Below, in pieces: positions 8,805 through 16,791 of a DNA stretch of 64,000 bases. Each line of letters starts with the position of its first letter. Positions within the stretch are counted from its first letter, which is position 1. Location of the stretch: NCBI RefSeq assembly GCF_027938815.1, contig NZ_CP115913.1:5118001-5182000 (forward strand), in the 5' to 3' direction. Source of the stretch: Oceanirhabdus sp. W0125-5 (GTDB lineage Bacteria; Bacillota; Clostridia; Clostridiales; Clostridiaceae). The notes under the pieces were generated by a model. It did no database searches. It was not told the origin of the DNA and worked only from the letters and a program-made list of their open reading frames with translations. Both the position numbers and the translations under genes were made by a program.

Positions 8805-9121
8805 ATATAATCACCCTTTCAAAATGAAGCAATCTTTCTCAATATCTATTATAATATATTTAATGTAATTTTTTATATAAATTAAATATTTTACCATATA
8901 GTTAAAAAATAAAAAAACTTAAAAGAAATACTGTATCATCAAATATGAAATCAATTGCCCTTTTAAAGTAACTCATTAGAATATATTAAGAATATTATTA
9001 ATTCATAAATTAATTACATAATAAATGAGGAGTTAGAATCTCCTAACTCCTCACTTATAAATCTAGGTGTGTGCTTTTATTACTATATTAACTATTTAAG
9101 TGTACTTAACTTTAATTTATA
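8805..9121. other. Intergenic region with a terminator-like hairpin
   Basis: This 317-bp gap is very AT-rich with no coding signal. The only clear element is an 11-bp stem, TGAGGAGTTAG/CTAACTCCTCA (9026-9036 with 9043-9053), about 70 bp after the gapB-like stop codon. It lacks a long T-run on the minus strand. A TATAAT lies about 60 bp before the duplicated membrane gene, but no clear -35 could be matched. Confidence 0.6.
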
Positions 9122-10138
9122 CTAAGCATTAATGCTCTTTGCTACGTAGTTAACCATATCAACAACTCTTGCAGAATAACCCCACTCATTATCATACCAT
9201 GCTGCTATTTTAACCATGTTATCCCCAATTACCATAGTTGATGGAGCATCAACTATTGATGATCTGTTATCACCTTTATAGTCAACTGATACAAGAGGTT
9301 TCTTCTCAATACCAAGTACTCCGTTTAACTTTGTATTGCAAGCCTTTTCAATTGCTTCATTTACTTCTTCTTTAGTGGCATTACATTTTAATTCACAAAC
9401 AATATCTGTTATTGAAACAGTTGGAGTTGGTACTCTTAATGCAAAACCATTTAATTTTCCTTCCATTTGAGGTATAACTTTTGCAACTGCCTTAGCTGCT
9501 CCAGTTGTTGTAGGTATTATTGATTCTGCTGCTGCTCTTGCTCTTCTTAAATCTGAATGTGTCTTGTCCAAAATCTGTTGATCATTTGTGTATGAATGAA
9601 CAGTAGTTATTAATCCTTTTTCTATACCAAATACTTCATCGATAACTTTAATAACTGGTGCTATACAATTAGTTGTACAAGATGCATTTGAAATTATTTC
9701 ATGCTCTTCTGGATTATATTCATTCTCATTAACTCCCATCACCATAGTTATATCTTCTTCTTTACCTGGTGCTGTTAAAATAACTTTCTTTGCTCCACCT
9801 TTAATATGTCCTCTTAATTCCTCTTTTGTCTTAAATTTTCCTGTAGATTCAACGACTAAATCTACTCCAACCTCATTCCATGGTATTTCGCTTGGACTAT
9901 TTTTGTGGAAAACCTTTATTTTTTTATCATTTATAATTAAGTTCTCATCATCAAAATCAACATTACCTTTAAATCTTCCGAAGCATGAATCAAATTCAAA
10001 TAAATGAGCTAAAGTCTCATTTTGTGCTCTAGCATTAAGTGCTACTATTTCAACACTATCATCTAACCTTTCCTCAGCGATTTTTAAAAATGTTCTACCA
10101 ATTCTACCAAAACCATTAATACCTATTTTAATAGTCAT
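9122..10138 (-). CDS. gapB: Glyceraldehyde-3-phosphate dehydrogenase, GapB-like
   Basis: Type I phosphorylating GAPDH, 338 residues. The Rossmann motif is INGFGRIGRT (7-16), the catalytic cysteine is in NASCTTNC (Cys154), and PTTTGAAKAV and WYDNEWGYS are present. In NAD-specific enzymes the cofactor-selecting segment reads N-D-L. Here it is LNARAQNETLAHL, so the Asp is Ala and the next residue Arg, as in Bacillus GapB (NAS). This argues for NADP(H) use, possibly in the gluconeogenic direction; that is inference. No pgk or tpi follows, so it stands apart from the usual glycolytic cluster. The start at 10138 is fixed by AGGAGGT 6 nt upstream, although the frame stays open 25 codons further. Confidence 0.92.
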   Translation of the reverse strand: MTIKIGINGFGRIGRTFLKIAEERLDDSVEIVALNARAQNETLAHLFEFDSCFGRFKGNVDFDDENLIINDKKIKVFHKNSPSEIPWNEVGVDLVVESTGKFKTKEELRGHIKGGAKKVILTAPGKEEDITMVMGVNENEYNPEEHEIISNASCTTNCIAPVIKVIDEVFGIEKGLITTVHSYTNDQQILDKTHSDLRRARAAAESIIPTTTGAAKAVAKVIPQMEGKLNGFALRVPTPTVSITDIVCELKCNATKEEVNEAIEKACNTKLNGVLGIEKKPLVSVDYKGDNRSSIVDAPSTMVIGDNMVKIAAWYDNEWGYSARVVDMVNYVAKSINA

Positions 10139-10256
10139 GATAATACCTCCTAATATATTATGTTTAATTGTTATAAATATTTGTGTTATACTTTTTAGTT
10201 TATTGTATAACATTTTTTATATATATTATGTTTCATTCGTTATTTGTGTCATATTA

Positions 10257-10285
10257 TTTATAACTCTATTCTTCCATTTTGTCAA
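10257..10285 (-). promoter_or_regulatory. Sigma-A promoter of the gapB-like gene
   Basis: On the minus strand TTGACA (10280-10285), a 17-bp spacer and TATAAA (10257-10262), about 120 bp upstream of the start codon. This leaves a long 5' leader, in which I saw no named riboswitch. Confidence 0.75.
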
Positions 10286-10333
10286 CACATTTCATAAAAA
10301 GTTTATATTTATATGTTTTATTTATTAAAAACA

Positions 10334-10364
10334 TAGTCGCCTTCACTAAAAGTGAAAGCGACTA
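10334..10364 (-). terminator. Intrinsic terminator of the merR-aph-DUF4269 operon
   Basis: Stem TAGTCGCCTTCACT/AGTGAAAGCGACTA with one mismatch and loop AAA, with T-rich sequence following on the minus strand. It lies about 45 bp past the DUF4269 stop. Confidence 0.8.
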
Positions 10365-10407
10365 AAATTAATTTTGTAAAATCTATATTTTGAAAAATCA
10401 CCATATA

Positions 10408-10977
10408 TTATTTTGTTTTATTCACTAACTTCTTTATATCCTCATTACTGATAAACTCAATTTTTAATAACTCATCATAAGGATTTCCACCTAAGTTCAA
10501 GTATTTTGCAAAAGCCGGCTCTGTTTTTAACCCTTCTTTTTTAAATTTAATAATTTGATTTTTAAGGTTCTTTCCACCTATGTTTAAAATTCTATCTTCA
10601 ATAATCATATGTCTATACCCGTTTTGCTTTTCTACTGGCAATGCTTCTGCATATATTTCAATCTCAAATTCATCAACAAAAAAATTAGCAACTAAAACTT
10701 CTTTACACTCTTTAATAATTCTTTCAATAAAAAAATCACTATAATTACTAAATGAACCTCGTACTACTTCCTCGAATTTATTAAAATCATAAACTTCACA
10801 TGCTATATCTAAATCACTTTTTTCAACATCAATTCCTATTGGAATTGTCCCAATCAGAACTGGGTAATAGTCTTTGAGAATTTTAAAAATCTTACTTTTA
10901 ATTAAAACATCATAGGCAGATTTTTGTTTCTTTGATCCCTTATTTAAGTATTTTATATTTCTCCAATCAAATTCCAT
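10408..10977 (-). CDS. DUF4269-like nucleotidyltransferase-fold protein
   Basis: 189 residues. The segment GTIPIGIDVEKSDLDIACEV (about 52-71) matches the nucleotidyltransferase pattern of a Gly-rich turn followed by SDLD metal ligands, and the overall layout fits DUF4269. The reaction is not known, but the fold is shared with aminoglycoside nucleotidyltransferases and antitoxin-type enzymes. The start ATG at 10977 has AAGGAGG 7 nt upstream. An in-frame TTG at 10998 has no ribosome binding site. It follows the APH gene by 25 bp and is the third gene of a MerR-controlled operon. Confidence 0.75.
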   Translation of the reverse strand: MEFDWRNIKYLNKGSKKQKSAYDVLIKSKIFKILKDYYPVLIGTIPIGIDVEKSDLDIACEVYDFNKFEEVVRGSFSNYSDFFIERIIKECKEVLVANFFVDEFEIEIYAEALPVEKQNGYRHMIIEDRILNIGGKNLKNQIIKFKKEGLKTEPAFAKYLNLGGNPYDELLKIEFISNEDIKKLVNKTK

Positions 10978-11002
10978 AATAATCCTCCTTGTTACCAAAC
11001 AT

Positions 11003-11962
11003 CTAATTTTCTATTAAAAATTCCAAGGACTTATCTATTAGTGCTTTCATATTCTGATATAAATTTGGCTTTTCATCTTTAGCATTTAAAAAAGAAAGTA
11101 GATTAGCTAAATCCATAAGTTTAGATAACTTTCTCCAATCATCAGTTAATGGATATTTAGCATTACTATTATATCCCTCAATAAAACTGTTTTGTACACC
11201 ATACAACATGTATTCTTCAACACGTGTAAACTGACCAATATCGAAATAACATGGAGCAGATAAAGAAAATTCCCAATCAAGAATCCCCACTAATTTATTA
11301 TCCTTTACAAGTAAATTTGCTGGTCTGAAATCCCCATGACATAATACAAATTTTTTAGTCATTCTTATTAAAAGATCATTATTGTTTTCAATAAACTTAA
11401 TAAGCTTACTTTTAGTTGATTCCTCTAACCTGCTGCCAGCTATACCATTTAAAAAATGCTTATACCACAATAAAATTGGAGGAAGTTCATCTGTCAAATT
11501 AAGATTATTATCCAATAACCCTTCTTTATGATATTCTGTATGATGTAATAGTGCTAATTTTTCTCCTATTTCCCTAGCCAAGGATTCAGGAAATTTATTA
11601 TTTCTTTCAATATACTCGTCTAGAGTAATTCCATCTAAGTATTCTATTATTGAGTAAGATTTATCAATAATCATTTTATCAGTATTTAAATAATACATTT
11701 CAGGAATCGGTACAACTTTTTTTAATTTCTGGCTTAAAGTATGTTCTTTTTCACAAATTGCGCTTTTCTGAGGATATACTCTTAACACTAACTCTAAATC
11801 TAAATCCTTTATTTTCACTTTATAATTAGATGTACTTTTGCCCCCAGCAAATCTTTCAATTTTTTCAACACAGTAATCGGCTTTATAAAGTTTAATTAGT
11901 TTATCTGCAATGTCTAAATTTATTTCAATTACTTTATTAACTCTTTCGGTTCTATCACTCAT
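11003..11962 (-). CDS. Aminoglycoside phosphotransferase family kinase
   Basis: 319 residues with the APH/choline-kinase fold. The N-lobe has GGKSTSNYKVKI and VLRVYPQK (ATP lysine region). The catalytic loop is CHGDFRPANLLV, at about 215-226 (Asp base and Asn metal ligand), and the second metal motif is GILDWEFS (about 235-242). Such enzymes phosphorylate hydroxyl groups of aminoglycosides, macrolides, choline or other small molecules; which applies here cannot be read. A strong GGGGGAGAG precedes ATG 11962. It sits between a MerR regulator (45 bp upstream) and a DUF4269 gene, consistent with a substrate-induced operon. Confidence 0.85.
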   Translation of the reverse strand: MSDRTERVNKVIEINLDIADKLIKLYKADYCVEKIERFAGGKSTSNYKVKIKDLDLELVLRVYPQKSAICEKEHTLSQKLKKVVPIPEMYYLNTDKMIIDKSYSIIEYLDGITLDEYIERNNKFPESLAREIGEKLALLHHTEYHKEGLLDNNLNLTDELPPILLWYKHFLNGIAGSRLEESTKSKLIKFIENNNDLLIRMTKKFVLCHGDFRPANLLVKDNKLVGILDWEFSLSAPCYFDIGQFTRVEEYMLYGVQNSFIEGYNSNAKYPLTDDWRKLSKLMDLANLLSFLNAKDEKPNLYQNMKALIDKSLEFLIEN

Positions 11963-12007
11963 TTATAACTCTCCCCCCATTTTTATTTCCTCTTTTTTCA
12001 TTATAAA

Positions 12008-12376
12008 TTATTTTTTATTCTTCCTATAAATTTTCTCATTATAATAATCAATTTTATGATCAAGAAATTCAATTCCCTTTTTTATTTCATTCATTTTTTC
12101 TATTAAACTCTCTCTACATTGTTTTGTCACTTCCAGTCTTTGAGGAATACTTTCATTTTTACTGTAGAATAATTCAGCATAATGCATCATTTGCTCTAAT
12201 GAAAGCCCCGCTCTCTTAACTGATGAAAGAAATTTAATCCACTTTTTATCATCTTCTGAAAAGTTTCTTATTCCATTTTTATCTCTTTCCACTCCACGAA
12301 TCAAGTTCTGCTGCTCGTAATATCTAATAGTTGAAGTAGAAAGTCCAGTTTCTTTTGAAATTTCTCTTATTTTCAC
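12008..12376 (-). CDS. MerR-family transcriptional regulator
   Basis: 122 residues from GTG 12376. The winged helix is VKIREISKETGLSTSTIRYYEQQNLI, the wing RNFSEDDKKWIKFLSSVKRAGLSLEQM, and the C-terminus a coiled coil (LEVTKQCRESLIEKMNEIKKGIEFLDHKI). There are no conserved metal-binding cysteines, so it probably senses an organic ligand. The start is chosen because GGGGGAG lies 6 nt before this GTG and because MerR proteins begin at the HTH; the frame is open 31 codons further up. The promoter upstream has the diagnostic 19-bp spacer with a dyad, so the operon (merR-aph-DUF4269) is likely self-controlled. Confidence 0.88.
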   Translation of the reverse strand: MKIREISKETGLSTSTIRYYEQQNLIRGVERDKNGIRNFSEDDKKWIKFLSSVKRAGLSLEQMMHYAELFYSKNESIPQRLEVTKQCRESLIEKMNEIKKGIEFLDHKIDYYNEKIYRKNKK

Positions 12377-12410
12377 TTCAATCTCCCCCAATTGAAAACA
12401 TGTTATATCT

Positions 12411-12441
12411 ATCTTATCACTTAAAGTATACTTTAAGGCAA
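12411..12441 (-). promoter_or_regulatory. MerR-type promoter with 19-bp spacer and dyad operator
   Basis: On the minus strand -35 TTGCCT (12436-12441) and -10 TAAGAT (12411-12416) are 19 bp apart. A perfect 18-bp palindrome CTTAAAGTATACTTTAAG (12420-12437) fills the spacer. Over-long spacers with a central dyad are the hallmark of MerR-activated promoters, and this one faces the merR-aph operon. Confidence 0.88.
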
Positions 12442-12565
12442 TAGAATTTTTTATATCAAAAATAATCAATAAGGTGAATTTTCTAAAATAGAAAAATAAA
12501 TAGTATAAACAATTCTGTGACTAATATAACTAATAGAAAATTTTTTAAAAAACTAAAAAAAACAC

Positions 12566-12603
12566 TTGCCAACAGATAATTATTATTATATAATAATAAT
12601 TGT
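12566..12603 (+). promoter_or_regulatory. Rubrerythrin promoter with PerR-like boxes
   Basis: TTGCCA (12566-12571), a 17-bp spacer and TATAAT (12589-12594). The spacer holds ATAATTATTAT (12576-12586), an exact match to the PerR-box core ATAAT-N-ATTAT. A second, weaker box, ATAATAATTGT, covers 12593-12603. Reverse rubrerythrin is a known PerR target in clostridia. No perR gene lies in this window. Confidence 0.75.
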
Positions 12604-12712
12604 AAGATAGATAAGCAAAACAAGGTACTACAAAAACAAATAATATTTAAAACTGAATTAAATAGAAATAAAAAATAAAAGGTCAAATATAATTATTTAG
12701 GAGGATGTTATT

Positions 12713-13258
12713 ATGAAAAAGCACGTTTGTTTAGTATGTGGATATGTACATGAAGGAGATAATGCACCAGATAAATGCCCAGTATGTTCAGCTGGAGCTG
12801 AAAAGTTTCAATTATTAGATGAGAACAACATGAAATGGGTTGATGAGCATAAAATAGGAGTTGCTAAAGGTGTAGACGAAGAAGTAGTTAAAGGTTTAAG
12901 AGAAAACTTCATTGGTGAATGCACTGAAGTTGGTATGTATATAGCAATGAGTAGACAGGCAGATAGAGAAGGCTACCCAGAAGTTGCAGAAGCTTATAAG
13001 AGAATTGCATGGGAAGAAGCTGAACACGCTGCTAAATTTGCTGAATTACTCGGTGAAGTTGTAACTGATTCTACTAAGAAAAATCTTGCAATGAGAGTTG
13101 AAGCTGAATATGGTGCTAACAAAGGTAAAAAAGAGTTAGCTACTTTAGCTAAGAAACTTAACTTAGATGCAATTCACGACACTGTTCACGAAATGTGTAA
13201 AGATGAAGCAAGACATGGTGCTGCTTTTAAAGGATTGTTAGATAGACTCTTTAAATAA
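12713..13258 (+). CDS. rbr: Reverse rubrerythrin (NADH peroxidase component)
   Basis: 181 residues. The rubredoxin-like iron site is at the N-terminus (CLVCGYVH, CPVC; Cys6, 9, 22, 25), followed by a four-helix diiron ferritin-like domain (ENFIGECTEVGMYIAMSRQA, EEAEHAAKFAEL, VEAEYGAN, EARHGAAFKGL). The domain order is reversed relative to classical rubrerythrin and matches the clostridial reverse-Rbr that reduces H2O2 and O2. AGGAGG lies 7 nt before the ATG, a strong promoter with PerR-like boxes lies upstream, and a terminator follows. It stands alone and is divergent from the merR operon. Confidence 0.95.
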   Translation: MKKHVCLVCGYVHEGDNAPDKCPVCSAGAEKFQLLDENNMKWVDEHKIGVAKGVDEEVVKGLRENFIGECTEVGMYIAMSRQADREGYPEVAEAYKRIAWEEAEHAAKFAELLGEVVTDSTKKNLAMRVEAEYGANKGKKELATLAKKLNLDAIHDTVHEMCKDEARHGAAFKGLLDRLFK

Positions 13259-13283
13259 TAAAAAAGGCCAATGGCCTTTTTTT
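13259..13283 (+). terminator. Intrinsic terminator of rbr
   Basis: Stem AAAAAGGCC/GGCCTTTTTTT with a 3-nt loop, immediately after the stop codon. The dispersed repeat starts right at the end of the T-run. Confidence 0.93.
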
Positions 13284-13408
13284 AGTTGAAAGTGGACAGT
13301 GGATAATGGACAACGATGGATGGTTCTGCTTACGCAGAACCTATATTTTATTGTTCTTTAGAACAACGAAAGTTTACTCATTTTATCTGTGATAAAATAT
13401 TGTATTTG
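13284..13408 (+). repeat. Structured dispersed repeat, copy A
   Basis: It begins with AGTTGAAAGTGGA directly after the rbr terminator. It then has GGATG, the hairpin GGTTCTGC-ttac-GCAGAACC, a second small hairpin (TTGTTCTTTAGAACAA), TTTACTCATTTTATCT and GATAAAATATTGTATTT. The order and spacing match copy C at 48050. Confidence 0.85.
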
Positions 13409-13422
13409 AATTATTATTATAT

Positions 13423-13465
13423 AAAATAAATCCCCAGCGAAGTCAATTCACTCGGGATTTATTTT
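13423..13465 (-). terminator. Terminator-like hairpin after the lipoprotein gene
   Basis: AAAATAAATCCC (13423-13434) pairs with GGGATTTATTTT (13454-13465) across a 19-nt loop, about 30 bp past the stop on the minus strand. Confidence 0.65.
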
Positions 13466-13493
13466 AAAAAATTTATTCTTTTAATTTTTACTT

Positions 13494-14501
13494 CTAATTC
13501 TTAAAGTAGTATTCCTCAACTTTATCACTAACCTCATCAATTAATTTAAACTTAATCTCAAAAAGTTTATTATATGCCTCTTGGTTATCAGGCTTTAATA
13601 CATAATTATTTTCAGCTAGGAATTTATCCATTTCTTCTACTGCTTCTTTTATTATTTTAAGATCACTTGACTTAAGTTCTTCATATGTATTTTTAACAAC
13701 TTCTTTTACTTCACCAGTTTCATAGTCCACAGTACTGTTGAAATGATCTACAGTTAATAATGCTTGTACATACCATCTCATCATCTCTTTTGCATCTTCT
13801 ATATTCTTGAAATCATTATTATTCTTAATAAATGACTCAAGAGTTACTACTCTATTTTTAATTTCATCAAATTCAATATTAAGATACTCTTCTACAAATG
13901 TTGGTTTATCTAATTCTTTTTTTCTTATTTCGTAGTATGGTTTTATTTTCTCTGATAGATATTTACCAAAGGTATCATTGATCATAGCATAATCCATAGC
14001 AAGATAGTAATCTCCTTCTGCCATTTCAAATGTATATCCTGAAGCAACAACATCCATAACTTCTTTTTTAATCTCTTCATCTTTGATTGCTTCTAACTGT
14101 AAATTATATTCTTCATCCTTTGTTTCATTAACTGCATTAAAATATTTTGGTGAATTGAATTTATCAATTAACTCCATATAATTAGCTTTTATTAATAATT
14201 CATATTCACCTACCATTTTATCAGCAATTTCTGCTGAAACATTTTCTATATTTTTAACTATGTATTCTTTAGTCTCTAGTACATTCTTTCCTTCAAGTAC
14301 TTTTAAAAACTCATCGTATACTTTAGTACTAGCTTCATTTTTATCAGCTTGTCCATTCTTGTTCTCATTTTTCTTATTCTCTATTTTTGTATTCTCTGCA
14401 TTCTTATTTTTATTCACCTCATTACTTTTTCCGCATCCAGTGATTACAGTTGCTAAACTTACTGCAACTAATGCTCCGCTTACCAGTCTTTTAATTTTCA
14501 T
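13494..14501 (-). CDS. Putative lipoprotein, 335 aa
   Basis: The N-terminal signal MKIKRLVSGALVAVSLATVITGC ends in a lipobox (VITGC), so the mature protein should be anchored to the outer face of the membrane at Cys23. A Lys/Asn/Glu-rich linker (about 25-60) precedes a helical domain with no motif I recognise. The family is unknown. TAGGAGA stands 6 nt before the ATG. It is monocistronic, with a hairpin after the stop. Confidence 0.8.
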   Translation of the reverse strand: MKIKRLVSGALVAVSLATVITGCGKSNEVNKNKNAENTKIENKKNENKNGQADKNEASTKVYDEFLKVLEGKNVLETKEYIVKNIENVSAEIADKMVGEYELLIKANYMELIDKFNSPKYFNAVNETKDEEYNLQLEAIKDEEIKKEVMDVVASGYTFEMAEGDYYLAMDYAMINDTFGKYLSEKIKPYYEIRKKELDKPTFVEEYLNIEFDEIKNRVVTLESFIKNNNDFKNIEDAKEMMRWYVQALLTVDHFNSTVDYETGEVKEVVKNTYEELKSSDLKIIKEAVEEMDKFLAENNYVLKPDNQEAYNKLFEIKFKLIDEVSDKVEEYYFKN

Positions 14502-14774
14502 AAATATCTCCTACCTTTTATTCATTAGTTTTGTAAATTTGATATTTTTCTTAATAATTATATACTAGTAAATTAATTAATTCCACCTAGGATTTGACTC
14601 AATTTTAAAATCTATGACTCTTTAGTATATTTATGAATTCTTTGTAAATAAAAATAGAGGCAAAATAATATATATAGCCTCTAAATACTTAGTATTTTTA
14701 TATAATATTGCATCTCAAAATTTAAAATATAACAAATTTATTACTAAAACGAAATTTTAGTTAACTAAAGTACC

Positions 14775-16658
14775 TTAACAAATCCATGGAAACAACTTCA
14801 TATAATTCATATATACCACAGCCCCTATTGCTGCCAAAGTAACAAGGTTATAAAATATTCTATTCAATAAAGTCATTAATCCTCTTTTCCAGATAAAAAC
14901 TCCTAATACAAACATTATTGCTGAACAAATAATAATTAGACTCCCAATAAAATTAATAAATATAATAAAATTATTATTATTAAATACAAACATAAATCGA
15001 ATCAAACATCCAACAAGAATTAATATAGTAAAACAAGTGATCCTAGAAATTCTTTTTGCCCATAACGCTATTCCTGTATACTTAACTCTATTTTTCCTAA
15101 ATAAATTAATTACTGAAATTATGAAACCTAAAAGTGCAATTATTATAAAAAATGGTCCTATAAAACTTTCAATTATCCTTCCTTGAGTACTTATTTTTTC
15201 TCCTACAATATGAACTGACTCATTAAATATAATATATTGTCTTCCATCCATATCTTCTTTTAATATAAAGCATAAATCACTCTCTTTATTCTTAAATATA
15301 TTTTGTCCTATTTGAGCATAATCCCCTGCTTGAAGAAAATCTCCTTTAATAAATAATTCTCCACTTTTATTTACTCTTAGTTTCATTTTAAAGAATAGAA
15401 ACTTTATTTTATCGTAATAAGTTCGTACACTTCTTACTAATCTATAATCTCCTTCAAACTTTTTAAAATCACCTTTTAATTCAGCTAATACCTCTTTATT
15501 AATTTCACTTTCATTATTCACTATGAAATACTTATAAAATTCTTCTTCAAATCCCTCCCTAAGTCTCTCATCTTGCCTATTATAAGAGATAAAAAATCCT
15601 ATATTTTTTTCTGGATATAAAGATAATAAACTTGCGAAATTATTTGTATCTCCTCCATGTTCTATGATACCAAAGTTTTTTCCATTTTGGTAAAAGCCAT
15701 ATGCATATCCTGGAATGAATTTATGATTAGTAAACTGTACTGTATGCATTGTCTCCGCTGTGCTTTCATCAAGTATTCTATTGTTTTTATATTTTCCATT
15801 CTGCAAATGGGCAATTAAAAATTTCCCCATATCATCTGCAGTAGAACAAATAGAACCTGCTGGATGAACAAGAATACTTCCTAGTTCCTGAGCCTTAAAC
15901 TCTCCATTTTTATACTTATATCCATTAGAAGTCCTATTCAAAATTTCACTAGATAAGAAATACTTACTCTCATTCATACCAAGAGGACTAAATATGTTTT
16001 CTTCAACATATTTATCAAAGCTCATTCCACTTACCTGTTCAACAATATATCCAATTAAAGCATACCCATGATTACTATACTGAATAACTTCCCCAGCTTG
16101 TCTAACAACAGGTGGCATTCCATTTTTCAGTGTATCTTCTAATGGTTTTAACTCATTTACTAATTTATAAGAAAATCCATTTTTGAAACTTTCATCAAAA
16201 CCAGCTGTATGTGTTAATAAATTTGCCATTGTAACAGGCTTATTGTATTTGCTTTCTATTTTAAAATCTTTTAAATACTCATTAATATCCTTGTTTAAAT
16301 CAATTTTTCCCTGCTCCACTAGCTGCATTGCTGCTGTTGCTGTAAAAAGCTTGGTAACTGAACCTATTCTAAAAAGCGTCTTGTCTGGTTCTACAGGTAT
16401 TTTATTATCTAAATCTGCATAACCATACCCCTTCTTTAACAAAATCTCACCATCTTTTACTGCTACTAAAGTTACTCCTGGAATATGATACTCTTTCATC
16501 GATTTTCTCATATAATCATCTACCATTTTTTGAAACTTTATATCTTCTTTATCTTCTTTATAATCCTTAGCCAAAACAGGCATACATATAAATGAAATCA
16601 TAAATATAAAAATGATATACCAACGTATCCCTTTAAAATTAATCTTTTTAATCCCCAT
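14775..16658 (-). CDS. Serine hydrolase, beta-lactamase/DD-peptidase fold, with C-terminal membrane domain
   Basis: 627 residues. After a signal/anchor (12-30), residues about 40-400 form a class C beta-lactamase-like domain. Its catalytic Ser100 and Lys103 are in SVTK, Tyr194-Ser-Asn196 forms the YxN motif, and HGG at 334-336 replaces the KTG box. A roughly 100-residue beta-rich linker follows, then four hydrophobic helices from about 505 to the end. This type acts outside the cell on peptides or cell-wall-related substrates; the true substrate is unknown. GGAGG precedes ATG 16658. It lies directly downstream of a VanRS-like two-component system, separated by a terminator. Confidence 0.87.
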   Translation of the reverse strand: MGIKKINFKGIRWYIIFIFMISFICMPVLAKDYKEDKEDIKFQKMVDDYMRKSMKEYHIPGVTLVAVKDGEILLKKGYGYADLDNKIPVEPDKTLFRIGSVTKLFTATAAMQLVEQGKIDLNKDINEYLKDFKIESKYNKPVTMANLLTHTAGFDESFKNGFSYKLVNELKPLEDTLKNGMPPVVRQAGEVIQYSNHGYALIGYIVEQVSGMSFDKYVEENIFSPLGMNESKYFLSSEILNRTSNGYKYKNGEFKAQELGSILVHPAGSICSTADDMGKFLIAHLQNGKYKNNRILDESTAETMHTVQFTNHKFIPGYAYGFYQNGKNFGIIEHGGDTNNFASLLSLYPEKNIGFFISYNRQDERLREGFEEEFYKYFIVNNESEINKEVLAELKGDFKKFEGDYRLVRSVRTYYDKIKFLFFKMKLRVNKSGELFIKGDFLQAGDYAQIGQNIFKNKESDLCFILKEDMDGRQYIIFNESVHIVGEKISTQGRIIESFIGPFFIIIALLGFIISVINLFRKNRVKYTGIALWAKRISRITCFTILILVGCLIRFMFVFNNNNFIIFINFIGSLIIICSAIMFVLGVFIWKRGLMTLLNRIFYNLVTLAAIGAVVYMNYMKLFPWIC

Positions 16659-16755
16659 CGCTGTTCCTCCATAAATTCAAGTTTATAATTAAATATTAAA
16701 GGGATTATATTACCAAATATTAAAGAAAAACTTACAACTTTATAAAGATTATTAA

Positions 16756-16791
16756 GAAAAACCAAGTTCCTTATTATCCTAGAACTTGGTT
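16756..16791 (-). terminator. Terminator overlapping the histidine kinase stop codon
   Basis: AACCAAGTTC (16760-16769) pairs with GAACTTGGTT (16782-16791), with T-rich sequence beyond on the minus strand. The upstream arm encodes the last residues (NNQV) of the kinase. Confidence 0.85.

Noticed and set aside
10139..10256. Riboswitch in the long gapB-like leader
   Set aside because: The leader is nearly pure A/T with no stable stem or known conserved motif.
12483..12686. Minus-strand frame of 67 codons in the merR-rbr gap
   Set aside because: It covers the rubrerythrin promoter, is nearly all Phe/Leu/Ile and has no ribosome binding site.
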